Source: Microbacterium hydrocarbonoxydans (GTDB lineage Bacteria > Actinomycetota > Actinomycetes > Actinomycetales > Microbacteriaceae). From it: a stretch of DNA of 64,000 bases. A program made the position numbers and the translations under genes. The notes beneath the pieces were generated by a model. The model did no database searches. It had not been told where the DNA came from and saw only the letters and a list, made by a program, of their open reading frames with translations. Shown piece by piece: positions 25,845 through 37,455 of the stretch. Location of the stretch: positions 1,302,001-1,366,000 of the forward strand of contig NZ_LR882982.1 of assembly GCF_904831005.1 (NCBI RefSeq). The letters run 5' to 3'. Within the stretch, counting starts at the first letter, position 1, and the number at the start of each line of letters is the position of its first letter.

Positions 25845-27013
25845 AGCAGTACCTCTTCACCGTCATCATCACCGCTGCGATCACGTTCGCGCTGACCTGG
25901 GCGGTCTGGAAGCTGAGCCTGCGGTTCAAGCTCTATCCGAGCATCCGCGAACGCGACGTCCACACGACACCGACTCCTCGTCTCGGGGGAGTCGCGATCT
26001 TCCTCGGGATCGCGATCACCATGGCGGTGTCTGCGGCGAACCCCTTCTTCGCGACGATCTGGATGCCGCCGCAGACGATGTGGTCGATCCTCGCCGCGGC
26101 TTTCCTGATCGCAGTGATCGGAGTCGTCGACGACCTGTGGGACCTCGACTGGATGATCAAGCTCGGCGCGCAGTTCCTCGCCGCCGGGATCATCACGGTC
26201 GGTGGCGGACTCCAGATCCTGTCGCTCCCGTTCGGCGACCTCATCGTCTTCTCGAGCTGGCTGAGCATCACGATCACCATGTTCGCGATCGTGATCGTCA
26301 TGAACGCCGTGAACTTCATCGACGGACTCGACGGCCTGGTCGCCGGGGTCTGCCTGATAGCGAACGGCGTGTTCTTCGCCTATTCGTACATACTGACGCG
26401 CGATACGGGCGCCTCGAGCTACTTCAACCTCGCGTCGTTCCTCGCCGCCGTGCTGATCGGCGCGTGCCTGGGCTTCCTGCCGTTCAACTGGAGCCCCGCG
26501 AAGCTGTTCATGGGGGACTCGGGCGCGCTGGTGCTCGGTCTGCTCATGGCCACCTCCGCGATCGCCGTGACCGGGCAGCTCGAGCCCTCGGCGCTCGACC
26601 TCGAGCGGCTCGGGCGCTCCCAGCTGCTCGGAGCCTTCATCCCGATCCTCCTTCCCCTCCTGGTGGTGCTGCTGCCCCTGCTCGATTTCGGCCTCGCGGT
26701 GCTCCGTCGCATGAACGCCGGCAAGTCGCCGTTCTCGCCCGATCGCAAGCACCTGCACCACCGGATGCTCGATCTCGGGCACCGCGACCGCGACGCCGTG
26801 CTCATCTTCTACGCCTGGACCGCGGTGATCTCTCTCGCCGTGCTGCTGATGTACGTCGGCGCCCGCGAGGACTGGCCGGGGCAGTATCTTCCGGGCGTCG
26901 CCTTCGGCGTGGTCGGCATCGCCGCCTGCCTCGTCATCACCCTGAATCCTTCGCGCCGACGGAAGACCGCGGCGTCTGCTGAGCCCGACCCGAAACCCCT
27001 GGAGTCCCCGTGA
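25841..27013 (+). CDS. WecA/MraY family undecaprenyl-phosphate sugar-1-phosphate transferase
   Basis: The 390-residue membrane enzyme has about 11 helices. It should move a sugar-1-phosphate (often GlcNAc-1-phosphate) from a UDP-sugar to undecaprenyl phosphate, starting a cell-surface glycopolymer. Family motifs visible are HTTPTPRLGGVAIFLG, the acidic VVDDLWDLDWMIKLGAQF, NFIDGLDGLVAG, and the cytoplasmic HHRMLDLGH. GTG at 25841 overlaps the tsaC stop. The position just before the atp operon is a conserved actinobacterial order. It is WecA/TagO-like rather than MraY, which would sit in the dcw cluster. Confidence 0.92.
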   Translation: MKQYLFTVIITAAITFALTWAVWKLSLRFKLYPSIRERDVHTTPTPRLGGVAIFLGIAITMAVSAANPFFATIWMPPQTMWSILAAAFLIAVIGVVDDLWDLDWMIKLGAQFLAAGIITVGGGLQILSLPFGDLIVFSSWLSITITMFAIVIVMNAVNFIDGLDGLVAGVCLIANGVFFAYSYILTRDTGASSYFNLASFLAAVLIGACLGFLPFNWSPAKLFMGDSGALVLGLLMATSAIAVTGQLEPSALDLERLGRSQLLGAFIPILLPLLVVLLPLLDFGLAVLRRMNAGKSPFSPDRKHLHHRMLDLGHRDRDAVLIFYAWTAVISLAVLLMYVGAREDWPGQYLPGVAFGVVGIAACLVITLNPSRRRKTAASAEPDPKPLESP

Positions 27014-27585
27014 GCCCGAGCCCCGTTTCCAGCAACCCGATCCTGAGGAGGACTCTCCTCTGGTCCGCCCTGTCGATGGTGGTCCTCGCGATCGTGGCCG
27101 GTGTGATCGGTCTTCTCGTCGGTGGGGGAGAGGGCCTGGTGAGCGGTCTGCTGGGAGTCGTGCTCTCCATGCTGTTCCTCGGCATCACCGCCCTCAGCAT
27201 CCTGATCGCGAACCGCTGGTTCGGCGACCCGCTCTACGTGCAGCTGTTCTTCGCGATCGTGCTGGGTGGCTGGCTGCTGAAGCTCGGCCTGTTCGTCGTG
27301 ATCATGATCGTGCTCAGCGGCCAGCCCTGGATCGAGCCGATGGTGTTCTTCCTCTCCATCGTCATCGGAGTCGTGGCGACCCTCGTGATCGACGTGATCG
27401 TCATCACCCGGATGCGCCTGCCGAACGTCAGCGACGCGTCACTCCCGTCGGAGGCGCCGATCGACCGCGCCCCCGGCGTCGAGCTGCCCACCGTGGTGCC
27501 CGAGGATCGCGCTCCGGGAAGGCACCACATCGTTCCGGAACCACGCGAGCAGGATGGTCCGGCGGAGGATGCCCCGCGGTCTTAG
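27010..27585 (+). CDS. AtpI-like membrane protein before the ATP synthase genes
   Basis: The 191-residue product has four hydrophobic helices in its first 135 residues. A hydrophilic, Pro/Glu/Asp-rich tail of about 55 residues follows. Its place directly before atpB, its size and its helix pattern suggest the ATP synthase protein I group, thought to help c-ring assembly or ion supply; sequence similarity in that group is weak. GTG at 27010 overlaps the preceding stop (GTGA). The charged tail has no known role. Confidence 0.65.
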   Translation: MSPSPVSSNPILRRTLLWSALSMVVLAIVAGVIGLLVGGGEGLVSGLLGVVLSMLFLGITALSILIANRWFGDPLYVQLFFAIVLGGWLLKLGLFVVIMIVLSGQPWIEPMVFFLSIVIGVVATLVIDVIVITRMRLPNVSDASLPSEAPIDRAPGVELPTVVPEDRAPGRHHIVPEPREQDGPAEDAPRS

Positions 27586-27603
27586 GGCACCCTCTTATTC
27601 TGA

Positions 27604-27609
27604 TAGTGT
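27604..27609 (+). promoter_or_regulatory. Candidate atp operon promoter and leader
   Basis: TAGTGT could be the -10, placing the transcript start near 27616. A 7-bp hairpin (CGCTCGC/GCGAGCG, 27624-27639) then falls in the leader. A TTGACA at 27609-27614 looks like a -35 but has no -10 at the right distance. Confidence 0.35.
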
Positions 27610-27731
27610 TGACACGTGCCCGCCGCTCGCCCGCGAGCGCTTGCGCTTGAAGCACACCGACCATCGTCGCCCCGGTTCTGACCGGTGCCCCGAAGCTGGA
27701 GCCCGCGCTGTTCAATCTTGCTGCGACCCTG

Positions 27732-28810
<1,079 letters not shown>

Positions 28811-28837
28811 TCCGTACCGACTTCTGAAGGAGACAGG

Positions 28838-29392
28838 ATGCTGAACGCTCTTGTCACGAACCTCGCAGCCGAGGGAGAGACGCCTAACCCGCTGATCCCT
28901 GCGTGGTACGACATCATCTGGTCGGGCCTGTGGTTCCTCGTCATCCTGGTCGTCGTGTGGAAGGTCGCCCTTCCGAAGTTCACGGCGTTGCTCGACAAGC
29001 GGTCAGCCGCCATCGAGGGCAACATCGCCAAGGCCGACGAGGCGCAGAAGCAGGCTGAGGCCGCACTCGAGGAGTACACCCGGCAGCTCGCCGAGGCGCG
29101 TACCGAGGCCGGTGAGATCCGTGAGGCCGCCCGTGAGGACGGCAAGAAGATCGTCGCCGAGGCCAAGGAGACCGCGTCGAGCGAGGCTGCTCGCATCACG
29201 GCGACGGCGCACACGCAGATCGAGGCCGAGCGGCAGACCGCTCTCGTCTCGCTGCGCAGCGAGGTCGGATCGCTCGCGATCGATCTCGCCGGTGGCGTGG
29301 TCGGCGAGACGCTCTCCGACGATGCACGTGCGACCGCGGTCGTCGACCGCTTCCTCGCCGACCTCGAAGCATCCGAGAAGGCGGCTCAGTAA
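28838..29392 (+). CDS. atpF: ATP synthase Fo subunit b
   Basis: Subunit b is the peripheral stalk. The 184-residue protein has one membrane helix (near residues 22-42, WSGLWFLVILVVVWKVALP) followed by a long charged coiled coil rich in Glu, Ala and Lys. GAAGGAG precedes the ATG. Its TAA stop overlaps the next start by one base (TAATG). Second helix segments match the actinobacterial b-subunit rather than the b-delta fusion found in mycobacteria. Confidence 0.96.
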   Translation: MLNALVTNLAAEGETPNPLIPAWYDIIWSGLWFLVILVVVWKVALPKFTALLDKRSAAIEGNIAKADEAQKQAEAALEEYTRQLAEARTEAGEIREAAREDGKKIVAEAKETASSEAARITATAHTQIEAERQTALVSLRSEVGSLAIDLAGGVVGETLSDDARATAVVDRFLADLEASEKAAQ

Positions 29393-30180
29393 TGGGCAGC
29401 GCGACCACTCAGGCACTCGCGGCATCCACTCAGACGCTTGCCGCAGCGAAGGACGTCACTCTCGACACGGCGCGGGAGCTGTTCGCAGCCGCGCGCGCCG
29501 TGGCGGAGTCGTCTCATTTGAGCGGCGCGCTCGCTGACCCCTCGGCTCCGGCCGTGGCGCGACAGAACGTCGTCGCAGCGGTGTTCGGCGGGTTCTCGCA
29601 GAACGCGCAGGACATCGTGAAGACGGTCGTCGCCGAGCGCTGGTCATCGGCTTCCCAGCTCGTGGACGGCATCGAGGAGCTCGCCATCAGGGCTGCCGCG
29701 ATCGCCGAGCCGCAGGCTGACATCGGGGGAGAGCTCTTCGGCTTCACCCGGGTGATCGCCGCCAACGCGGAACTCGAGCTCGCGCTCGGCAGCCGCCTCG
29801 GGGGAGAGGACGCCAAGGGCGCACTCGTCGACAGACTGCTCGCCGGGGGCGTCAGCGACGCCACCGCGGTGATCGTCTCGGCGCTCGTGCGTCAGCCTCG
29901 TGACCGCCGCGTCAGGCAGATGCTCACCCGTGCGACGCGGGTCGTCGCCGACCAGGGCGACCGTGTGGTCGCGACGGTGCACAGCGCCACACCGCTCACC
30001 GACGCACAGCGCACCCGTCTCAGCGACGCTCTCTCGCGTCGCTACGACGGCAAGATCTCGCTCAACGAGGTCAACGACCCCTCCGTCGTCGGAGGCCTGC
30101 GCGTGCAGATCGCCGATGACGTCATCGACGGCAGTATCTCCGCCCGTCTCGCCGATCTTCGCCAGAAGCTCGCCGGCTAA
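29392..30180 (+). CDS. atpH: ATP synthase F1 subunit delta
   Basis: Delta links the F1 head to the stalk. At 262 residues it is longer than the E. coli protein (about 177) and typical of actinobacteria. The N-terminal six-helix domain is preceded by an extra segment, and the C-terminal conserved part [29 protein letters not shown] is clear. The start ATG at 29392 overlaps the atpF stop. It is a separate gene, not fused to b. Confidence 0.95.
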   Translation: MGSATTQALAASTQTLAAAKDVTLDTARELFAAARAVAESSHLSGALADPSAPAVARQNVVAAVFGGFSQNAQDIVKTVVAERWSSASQLVDGIEELAIRAAAIAEPQADIGGELFGFTRVIAANAELELALGSRLGGEDAKGALVDRLLAGGVSDATAVIVSALVRQPRDRRVRQMLTRATRVVADQGDRVVATVHSATPLTDAQRTRLSDALSRRYDGKISLNEVNDPSVVGGLRVQIADDVIDGSISARLADLRQKLAG

Positions 30181-30227
30181 CACGACTTCGCGCGGGGAAC
30201 CGCGCACCCAGATACAAAGGGAAGACA

Positions 30228-31868
30228 ATGGCAGAACTATCGATCAGCCCCGACGTCATCCGTGACGCGCTGAAGGACTTCGCCGCAGCATACGAGCCCA
30301 CTGGGGCCGCGGCGACCGAGGTCGGCACCGTCATCGACGCAGCCGACGGCATCGCGCACGTCGAGGGACTGCCCGGGGTGATGGCGAACGAACTCGTCAC
30401 CTTCGCGGACGGCACCAAGGGTCTTGCGCTCAACCTCGACGAGCACCAGATCGGTGTCGTCGTGCTCGGCGACTTCACCGGCGTCGAGGCCGGCCAGGAA
30501 GTCACCCGCACGGGTGAGGTCCTCTCCGTTCCCGTCGGAGACGGCTACCTCGGTCGCGTCGTCGACCCGCTGGGCAACCCGATCGACGGCCTCGGCTCGA
30601 TCGCGACCGAAGGCGTGCGTGAGCTCGAGCTGCAGGCACCGGGTGTCATGCAGCGCAAGTCGGTGCACGAGCCGATGCAGACCGGCATCAAGGCCATCGA
30701 CGCCATGATCCCCGTCGGCCGCGGTCAGCGTCAGCTGATCATCGGTGACCGCCAGACCGGTAAGACGGCCATCGCGATCGACACGATCATCAACCAGAAG
30801 GCCAACTGGGAGTCGGGCGACGTCAACAAGCAGGTGCGCTGCATCTACGTCGCCATCGGTCAGAAGGGCTCGACCATCGCTTCGGTGAAGGGCGCGCTCG
30901 AAGAGGCCGGCGCTCTGGAGTACACCACGATCGTGGCGGCTCCGGCATCCGACCCCGCCGGTTTCAAGTACCTCGCTCCCTACACCGGTTCGGCCATCGG
31001 CCAGCACTGGATGTACGGCGGCAAGCACGTCCTGATCATCTTCGATGACCTGTCGAAGCAGGCCGAGGCCTACCGCGCAGTGTCGCTCCTGCTGCGTCGT
31101 CCGCCGGGCCGCGAGGCCTACCCGGGTGACGTCTTCTACCTGCACTCGCGTCTTCTCGAGCGTTGCGCGAAGCTGTCCGACGAGCTCGGCGCGGGTTCGA
31201 TGACCGGTCTTCCGATCATCGAGACCAAGGCGAACGACGTCTCGGCGTACATCCCGACCAACGTGATCTCGATCACCGACGGCCAGATCTTCCTCCAGTC
31301 CGACCTCTTCAACGCCAACCAGCGTCCGGCGGTCGACGTGGGTATCTCGGTCTCGCGAGTCGGTGGTGACGCTCAGGTCAAGTCGATCAAGAAGGTCTCG
31401 GGAACCTTGAAGCTCGAGCTCGCGCAGTACCGCTCGCTCGAGGCGTTCGCGATGTTCGCGTCCGACCTCGACGCGGCCTCGCGTCGTCAGCTCTCCCGCG
31501 GCGCGCGCCTGACCGAGCTGCTCAAGCAGCCTCAGTACTCGCCGTACCCCGTCGAGGAGCAGGTCGTCTCGATCTGGGCGGGAACGAAGGGCAAGCTCGA
31601 CACGCTCGAGGTCTCCGACGTCCTGCGCTTCGAGCGCGAGCTGCTCGACTACCTGCGTCGCAACACCAAGGTGCTCGAGACCCTGCGCGAGACCAACGTC
31701 CTCGACGACGACACCGTCGCCGAGCTCGACAAGCACACCGACGCTTTCCTTCTGGAGTTCCAGGGTGGCAAGGGGCAGGCCATCGGCGCCCCGGGTCACG
31801 AGGAGCACGCTGCAGCCGAGGCTGAGGACGTCAACCAGGAGAAGATCGTCAAGGGTCGTCGCGCGTAA
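30228..31868 (+). CDS. atpA: ATP synthase F1 subunit alpha
   Basis: Alpha is the non-catalytic nucleotide-binding subunit. The 546-residue protein shows Walker [12 protein letters not shown] near residue 172 and the family sequence [54 protein letters not shown] in pieces. The C-terminus carries an extra acidic and His-containing tail ([23 protein letters not shown]), as often seen in actinobacteria. AAAGGGAAG precedes the ATG. Confidence 0.98.
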   Translation: MAELSISPDVIRDALKDFAAAYEPTGAAATEVGTVIDAADGIAHVEGLPGVMANELVTFADGTKGLALNLDEHQIGVVVLGDFTGVEAGQEVTRTGEVLSVPVGDGYLGRVVDPLGNPIDGLGSIATEGVRELELQAPGVMQRKSVHEPMQTGIKAIDAMIPVGRGQRQLIIGDRQTGKTAIAIDTIINQKANWESGDVNKQVRCIYVAIGQKGSTIASVKGALEEAGALEYTTIVAAPASDPAGFKYLAPYTGSAIGQHWMYGGKHVLIIFDDLSKQAEAYRAVSLLLRRPPGREAYPGDVFYLHSRLLERCAKLSDELGAGSMTGLPIIETKANDVSAYIPTNVISITDGQIFLQSDLFNANQRPAVDVGISVSRVGGDAQVKSIKKVSGTLKLELAQYRSLEAFAMFASDLDAASRRQLSRGARLTELLKQPQYSPYPVEEQVVSIWAGTKGKLDTLEVSDVLRFERELLDYLRRNTKVLETLRETNVLDDDTVAELDKHTDAFLLEFQGGKGQAIGAPGHEEHAAAEAEDVNQEKIVKGRRA

Positions 31869-31888
31869 TCGCGTGAGGAACTGAATTC

Positions 31889-34266
<2,378 letters not shown>

Positions 34267-34268
34267 TC

Positions 34269-34529
34269 ATGGCATTGCATGTCAGCCTCGTCTCCGCGGA
34301 CGCGGAGGTCTGGACGGGAGAGGCGAGCCTCGTGGTCGCCAAGACCGTCGAGGGCGAGATCGGGTTCATGGCCGGCCACGAGCCGGTCCTGGCGATCCTC
34401 GCCCAGGGCGAGGTCCGGATCACGCAGACGGATGGCACCAAGGTGCTCGCCAACGCACAGGACGGGTTCCTCTCGATGGAGAGCGATGTCCTGACGATCG
34501 TGGCAGGCAACGCGGCTCTCATCGCCTGA
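34269..34529 (+). CDS. atpC: ATP synthase F1 subunit epsilon
   Basis: At 86 residues this is the short epsilon form. It has the beta-sandwich domain (LHVSLVSADAEVWTGEASLVVAKTVEGEIG region) but lacks the C-terminal helical hairpin that inhibits the enzyme in E. coli and Bacillus. Truncated epsilon subunits are common in actinobacteria. The ATG at 34269 is chosen because it directly follows the atpD stop; upstream in-frame ATGs lie within atpD. A terminator hairpin closes the operon 15 bases later. Confidence 0.96.
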   Translation: MALHVSLVSADAEVWTGEASLVVAKTVEGEIGFMAGHEPVLAILAQGEVRITQTDGTKVLANAQDGFLSMESDVLTIVAGNAALIA

Positions 34530-34543
34530 GCAGTTCAGTTCAT

Positions 34544-34582
34544 CGCGTCCGCCTCGGCCCTCTGCGGGTCGGGGCGGACGCG
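34544..34582 (+). terminator. Terminator hairpin at the end of the atp operon
   Basis: CGCGTCCGCC pairs perfectly with GGCGGACGCG around a 19-base loop that can pair further. A T-rich TCTGTGT follows directly. Confidence 0.65.
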
Positions 34583-34601
34583 TCTGTGTCACCGAGGATT
34601 C

Positions 34602-35348
34602 ATGAAGATTCTGCTCCCGCCGTCCGAGACCAAGCGTGCCGGTGGCACCGGTTCTCCGCTCGATCTCGCCGCACTCTCACTGCCTGTGCTCGTCGAAGAA
34701 CGGCAGGCGGTGGTGAACGCCCTCGTCGATCTCGCCGCCGATGAGGAGGCATCGCGCAGAGTTCTCAAGCTGAGCGCCAAGCAGGCAGGAGACATCGCGC
34801 ACAATCGTGCGCTCCTGTCCTCTGCGACGATGCCGGCAGTCGATCGCTACACGGGCGTGCTCTATGACGCGCTCGACGCTGCCACTCTGCCGAGCGCATC
34901 CCGGCGGTGGCTCGCGTCGCACGTGTGGATACATTCGGCCCCGTTCGGCCCGGTGGGTGCCCTGGACGAGATCCCGGCCTATCGTCTCGCCGCAGGTGCG
35001 GCCCTGCCAGGCGTCCAGGCGCTCCGACGTCACTGGGCCGACGCCACGACTGCGGCCATGGCCGCCGAAGCGCCGTCATTCGTTCTCGACCTGCGCAGCG
35101 AGGCGTACGTGTCGCTCGGACCGGTGCCGTCATCGGTCTCCTCGGCATACGTGCGCGTCGTCACGGCGAACGGGCGGGCACTCAACCACTTCAACAAGAA
35201 GTCCAAGGGCGCTCTCGTTCGTTCGCTCGCAGAGCAGCGACCGCGGATCCGCTCCGCACGCGCGCTTCGGAGCTGGGCGGAGAGTCAGGGGATCGTCCTG
35301 CGCGACTCGGGCGATGAGGATGTTCTCGAGCTCGTCGTCGCCGACTGA
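34602..35348 (+). CDS. yaaA: YaaA/DUF328 family peroxide stress protein
   Basis: The 248-residue protein belongs to the YaaA family. In E. coli YaaA lowers free iron during hydrogen peroxide stress and binds DNA. The N-terminus MKILLPPSETKRAGG and the internal NKKSKGALVRSLAEQ, with HFNKKSKG, match the family. GAGGA precedes the ATG. It sits alone after the atp operon terminator. A biochemical activity is not established for actinobacterial members. Confidence 0.88.
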   Translation: MKILLPPSETKRAGGTGSPLDLAALSLPVLVEERQAVVNALVDLAADEEASRRVLKLSAKQAGDIAHNRALLSSATMPAVDRYTGVLYDALDAATLPSASRRWLASHVWIHSAPFGPVGALDEIPAYRLAAGAALPGVQALRRHWADATTAAMAAEAPSFVLDLRSEAYVSLGPVPSSVSSAYVRVVTANGRALNHFNKKSKGALVRSLAEQRPRIRSARALRSWAESQGIVLRDSGDEDVLELVVAD

Positions 35349-35391
35349 CGACCGTTCCCGGGACTGTGACGGACGGCGGCGTGGGTCGTTG

Positions 35392-35421
35392 CCCGCCATA
35401 TCGGCGCACCGCTATGGTGGG
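35392..35421. promoter_or_regulatory. Inverted repeat before the DUF5684-like gene
   Basis: CCCGCCATA and TATGGTGGG form a 9-bp inverted repeat (one G-T pair) with 12 bases between. The right arm contains TATGGT, a possible -10. It could be an operator or a leader hairpin. Confidence 0.35.
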
Positions 35422-35466
35422 TGACGCGGCGCGCACGGTGCCGCTCCATGGGATCCGGAGGGGATC

Positions 35467-36327
35467 ATGTACGACGATTACTACGGTTACGGCGGGCTTT
35501 CGGGCGGCGCTCTGGTCGCCCTGATTCTGCTTTATACGGTCTTGCCTCTGGCCATCTACGCGATCTATTCGTGGTTCTACATGAAGGTCTTCGAGAAGGC
35601 CGGCGTGCAGGGCAAGTGGCGGGCCTGGGTGCCCGTGTACAACACGATGATCTTCTACAAGCTCGGCGATCTCAGCCCCTGGTTGATCCTCTACCTCGTC
35701 GGTGCGGGAATCCTCGGTGCGATCATCCCGTTCCTCGGGTGGTTCCTGATCCTCCCGCTCGTGGGAATCGCCGCCCGCATCCTCGATCTGATCGCTGCAT
35801 GGCGGGTCGGTCTGAAGCTGCAGAAGGATGCCGTCTGGGTGGTCCTCTACTTCTTCCTTCCTGTCGTGTGGCTTGGCATCAACGCGTTCGACAAGTCGCA
35901 GTGGAACCCGAACATCGCGCCCGCCTCGTGGGGGACGAACAAGCTCCTCGCCGACACCACGGTGTGGCAGGGCGTTCCCGTGCAGCCGCGCCCGGCCGCC
36001 CCCCAGGGTTACGGTGCACCGCAGGGCTATGGCGCGCCTCAGGGCTATGCGCCCCCGGCACCTCAGGGCTACGCCCCGCCGGCGCAGCCCGGCTACGCGC
36101 CGCCGGCCGGTCCGTCCGCGCCTCAGGGACCGGGCGTTCCTCCCGCCGCTCCGCAGGTTCCGCCGGCCGCTCCGCAGGTTCCGCCGGCGCCTCCGGCCGC
36201 TCCGCCTGCGCCGCCCGCTGCGCCGTCCGCACCGCCTGCGGGTCCGCCTGCGCCGCCCGCTGCGCCGTCCGCACCGCCTGCGGGTCCGCCTGCACCGCCG
36301 TCGGATCCGACGCAACCCCCCGCTTGA
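35467..36327 (+). CDS. DUF5684-like membrane protein with proline-rich repeat tail
   Basis: The first roughly 160 residues hold three or four membrane helices, including SGGALVALILLYTVLPLAIYA and the YMKVFEKAGVQGKWRAWVPVYNTMIFYKLG segment. The last pattern is typical of DUF5684, a group of unknown function. From about residue 178 a low-complexity tail of Gly, Tyr, Pro, Gln and Ala repeats (QGYGAP, QGYAPP, then APPAPPAAP) runs to the end. GGAGGGG precedes the ATG. Such tails are often exposed or bind partner domains, but none is known. It may belong with the PP2C and FtsK-like genes that follow, but an old gene stub lies between. Confidence 0.7.
   Translation: MYDDYYGYGGLSGGALVALILLYTVLPLAIYAIYSWFYMKVFEKAGVQGKWRAWVPVYNTMIFYKLGDLSPWLILYLVGAGILGAIIPFLGWFLILPLVGIAARILDLIAAWRVGLKLQKDAVWVVLYFFLPVVWLGINAFDKSQWNPNIAPASWGTNKLLADTTVWQGVPVQPRPAAPQGYGAPQGYGAPQGYAPPAPQGYAPPAQPGYAPPAGPSAPQGPGVPPAAPQVPPAAPQVPPAPPAAPPAPPAAPSAPPAGPPAPPAAPSAPPAGPPAPPSDPTQPPA
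36202..36285 (+). repeat. Perfect 42-base tandem duplication in the DUF5684-like gene
   Basis: Two identical 42-base units (36202-36243 and 36244-36285) encode 14 residues each of the Pro/Ala tail. Shorter copies flank them. Being a multiple of three, the repeat can expand or shrink without a frameshift. Confidence 0.85.
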
Positions 36328-36335
36328 CCGCGTGA

Positions 36336-36369
36336 CACAGAGCCCCTGGCCTCGGCCAGGGGCTCTGTG
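36336..36369 (+). terminator. Strong 15-bp terminator hairpin
   Basis: CACAGAGCCCCTGGC pairs perfectly with GCCAGGGGCTCTGTG around CTCG. It starts eight bases after the stop of the DUF5684-like gene. No T-run follows. Confidence 0.8.
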
Positions 36370-36415
36370 CGTCCGCCGGCATCGCGTGGAATGCGGCCGA
36401 AGCCGCCCGAGGCGA

Positions 36416-36421
36416 TAGCGT
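36416..36421 (+). promoter_or_regulatory. -10 element TAGCGT of the aldo/keto reductase stub
   Basis: The hexamer lies six bases before the ATG at 36428, so the promoter of the lost gene seems intact. It now reads into the PP2C gene region. Confidence 0.45.
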
Positions 36422-36427
36422 GGAGGC

Positions 36428-36607
36428 ATGGTCACCTCGCAGCGCACTGTCGGCGCACCCGGACTCCCCGTGTCTGCCATAGGTCCACGGCTCGGTGACG
36501 GTGATGCCGCCACCGGCGGAACCGCCCTGCGGTCCGCCTCCGCTACGATGTGTGGATATGCTGGGGCGGCCCGATTCGCGGGCAATTCGGAGGCAACGCG
36601 TGGCTGA
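36428..36607 (+). pseudogene. Truncated aldo/keto reductase gene (5' stub)
   Basis: The reading frame opens with MVTSQRTVGAPGLPVSAIG. This resembles the N-terminus of aldo/keto reductases, which typically read RTLGxxGLxVSAIGLGCMGM. After about 19 codons the resemblance stops abruptly, and the frame runs 40 more codons of unrelated sequence to a TGA inside the PP2C start. The promoter hexamer and start spacing are intact. The simplest reading is that all but the first 57 bases of the gene were deleted. A chance match cannot be excluded, since only 19 residues are involved. Confidence 0.5.
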
Positions 36608-37397
36608 GACGACGACGAAGACGCACAGCGTCACCGTTTCTGACGGGGATCTCACTGTCTCCTGGGCGGGCGTGACCGACGTGGGCCGTCGCCGTGAGAC
36701 CAATCAGGACGCTTTTCTCGCCGCGTATCCGTTGTTCATCGTCGCCGACGGGATGGGTGGCCATGCCGGTGGCGAGATCGCCAGCTCCAGCACGGTCAAG
36801 CGACTCGAGGCCATCGCTGCGGCGGGAGATGTGGAACGATCGTCGATCGAGGGCGCACTCCAGCTCGCGGTCGCGGACATCGCCGACCACCCTGAGACCA
36901 CCGACGAGGGCACGGGGACGACGCTCACCGGCATCTTCCTCGAGTTCAGAGACGGCGAACCTCATTGGGTCGCGTTGAACATCGGCGATTCGCGCGTGTA
37001 CCTTCTTCGCGACGACAGGCTGGTGCAGGTGACGACCGACCACTCCGTCGTGCAGGAGCTGATCGCGTCGGGCAAGATCAGCCCGGAAGAAGCCGAGGGG
37101 CATCCGTACAGCAACGTCATCACGCGTGCCGTCGGAGCGAGCGAGCTCACGGCTCCCGACTATGTGGCACTCGACCTGCGCACAGGCGACCGATTCGTCA
37201 TCTGCTCGGACGGACTCACCAAAGAACTCACCGACTACGGAATCCAGCACTTCCTCCGGGAGAACGCGGATCCCGCCGAAGCGGTCGACGCGATGCTCGC
37301 TGCCGCGCTCGAGAACGGCGGGCGTGACAACGTGACGCTCGTGATCGTCCAGGTCTCCGGCGAATCCTCCTCCACATCGGTCGACATCGACGAATAG
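36600..37397 (+). CDS. PP2C-family serine/threonine phosphatase
   Basis: The 265-residue cytoplasmic phosphatase has the metal-binding motifs of the PPM family. These are DVGRRRETNQDAF (near residue 27), VADGMGGHAGGEIAS (near 46), GTGTTLTGIFLEF, NIGDSRVYLLRDDRLVQVTTDHS, CSDGLTKEL, and GGRDNVTLVIV at the end. GTG at 36600 is chosen because GGAGG stands upstream. It would reverse the action of Ser/Thr kinases. It precedes an EccC-like ATPase gene by 58 bases on the same strand. No kinase or FHA gene is in this window. Confidence 0.92.
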   Translation: MAETTTKTHSVTVSDGDLTVSWAGVTDVGRRRETNQDAFLAAYPLFIVADGMGGHAGGEIASSSTVKRLEAIAAAGDVERSSIEGALQLAVADIADHPETTDEGTGTTLTGIFLEFRDGEPHWVALNIGDSRVYLLRDDRLVQVTTDHSVVQELIASGKISPEEAEGHPYSNVITRAVGASELTAPDYVALDLRTGDRFVICSDGLTKELTDYGIQHFLRENADPAEAVDAMLAAALENGGRDNVTLVIVQVSGESSSTSVDIDE

Positions 37398-37405
37398 CCC
37401 GGGCG

Positions 37406-37421
37406 GCCCTGTGGAGGGCCT
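37406..37421 (+). terminator. Weak hairpin between the PP2C and FtsK-like genes
   Basis: GGCCCT pairs with AGGGCC around GTGG, in the 58-base spacer. It may reduce but probably not stop read-through. Confidence 0.35.
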
Positions 37422-37455
37422 GCTGCCGCCGTCCTGATGCGGTCCACTGGAGAGT

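Noticed and set aside
27609..27614. TTGACA as the -35 of the atp operon
   Set aside because: Nothing like a -10 stands 16-18 bases downstream, where the sequence is almost all G and C.
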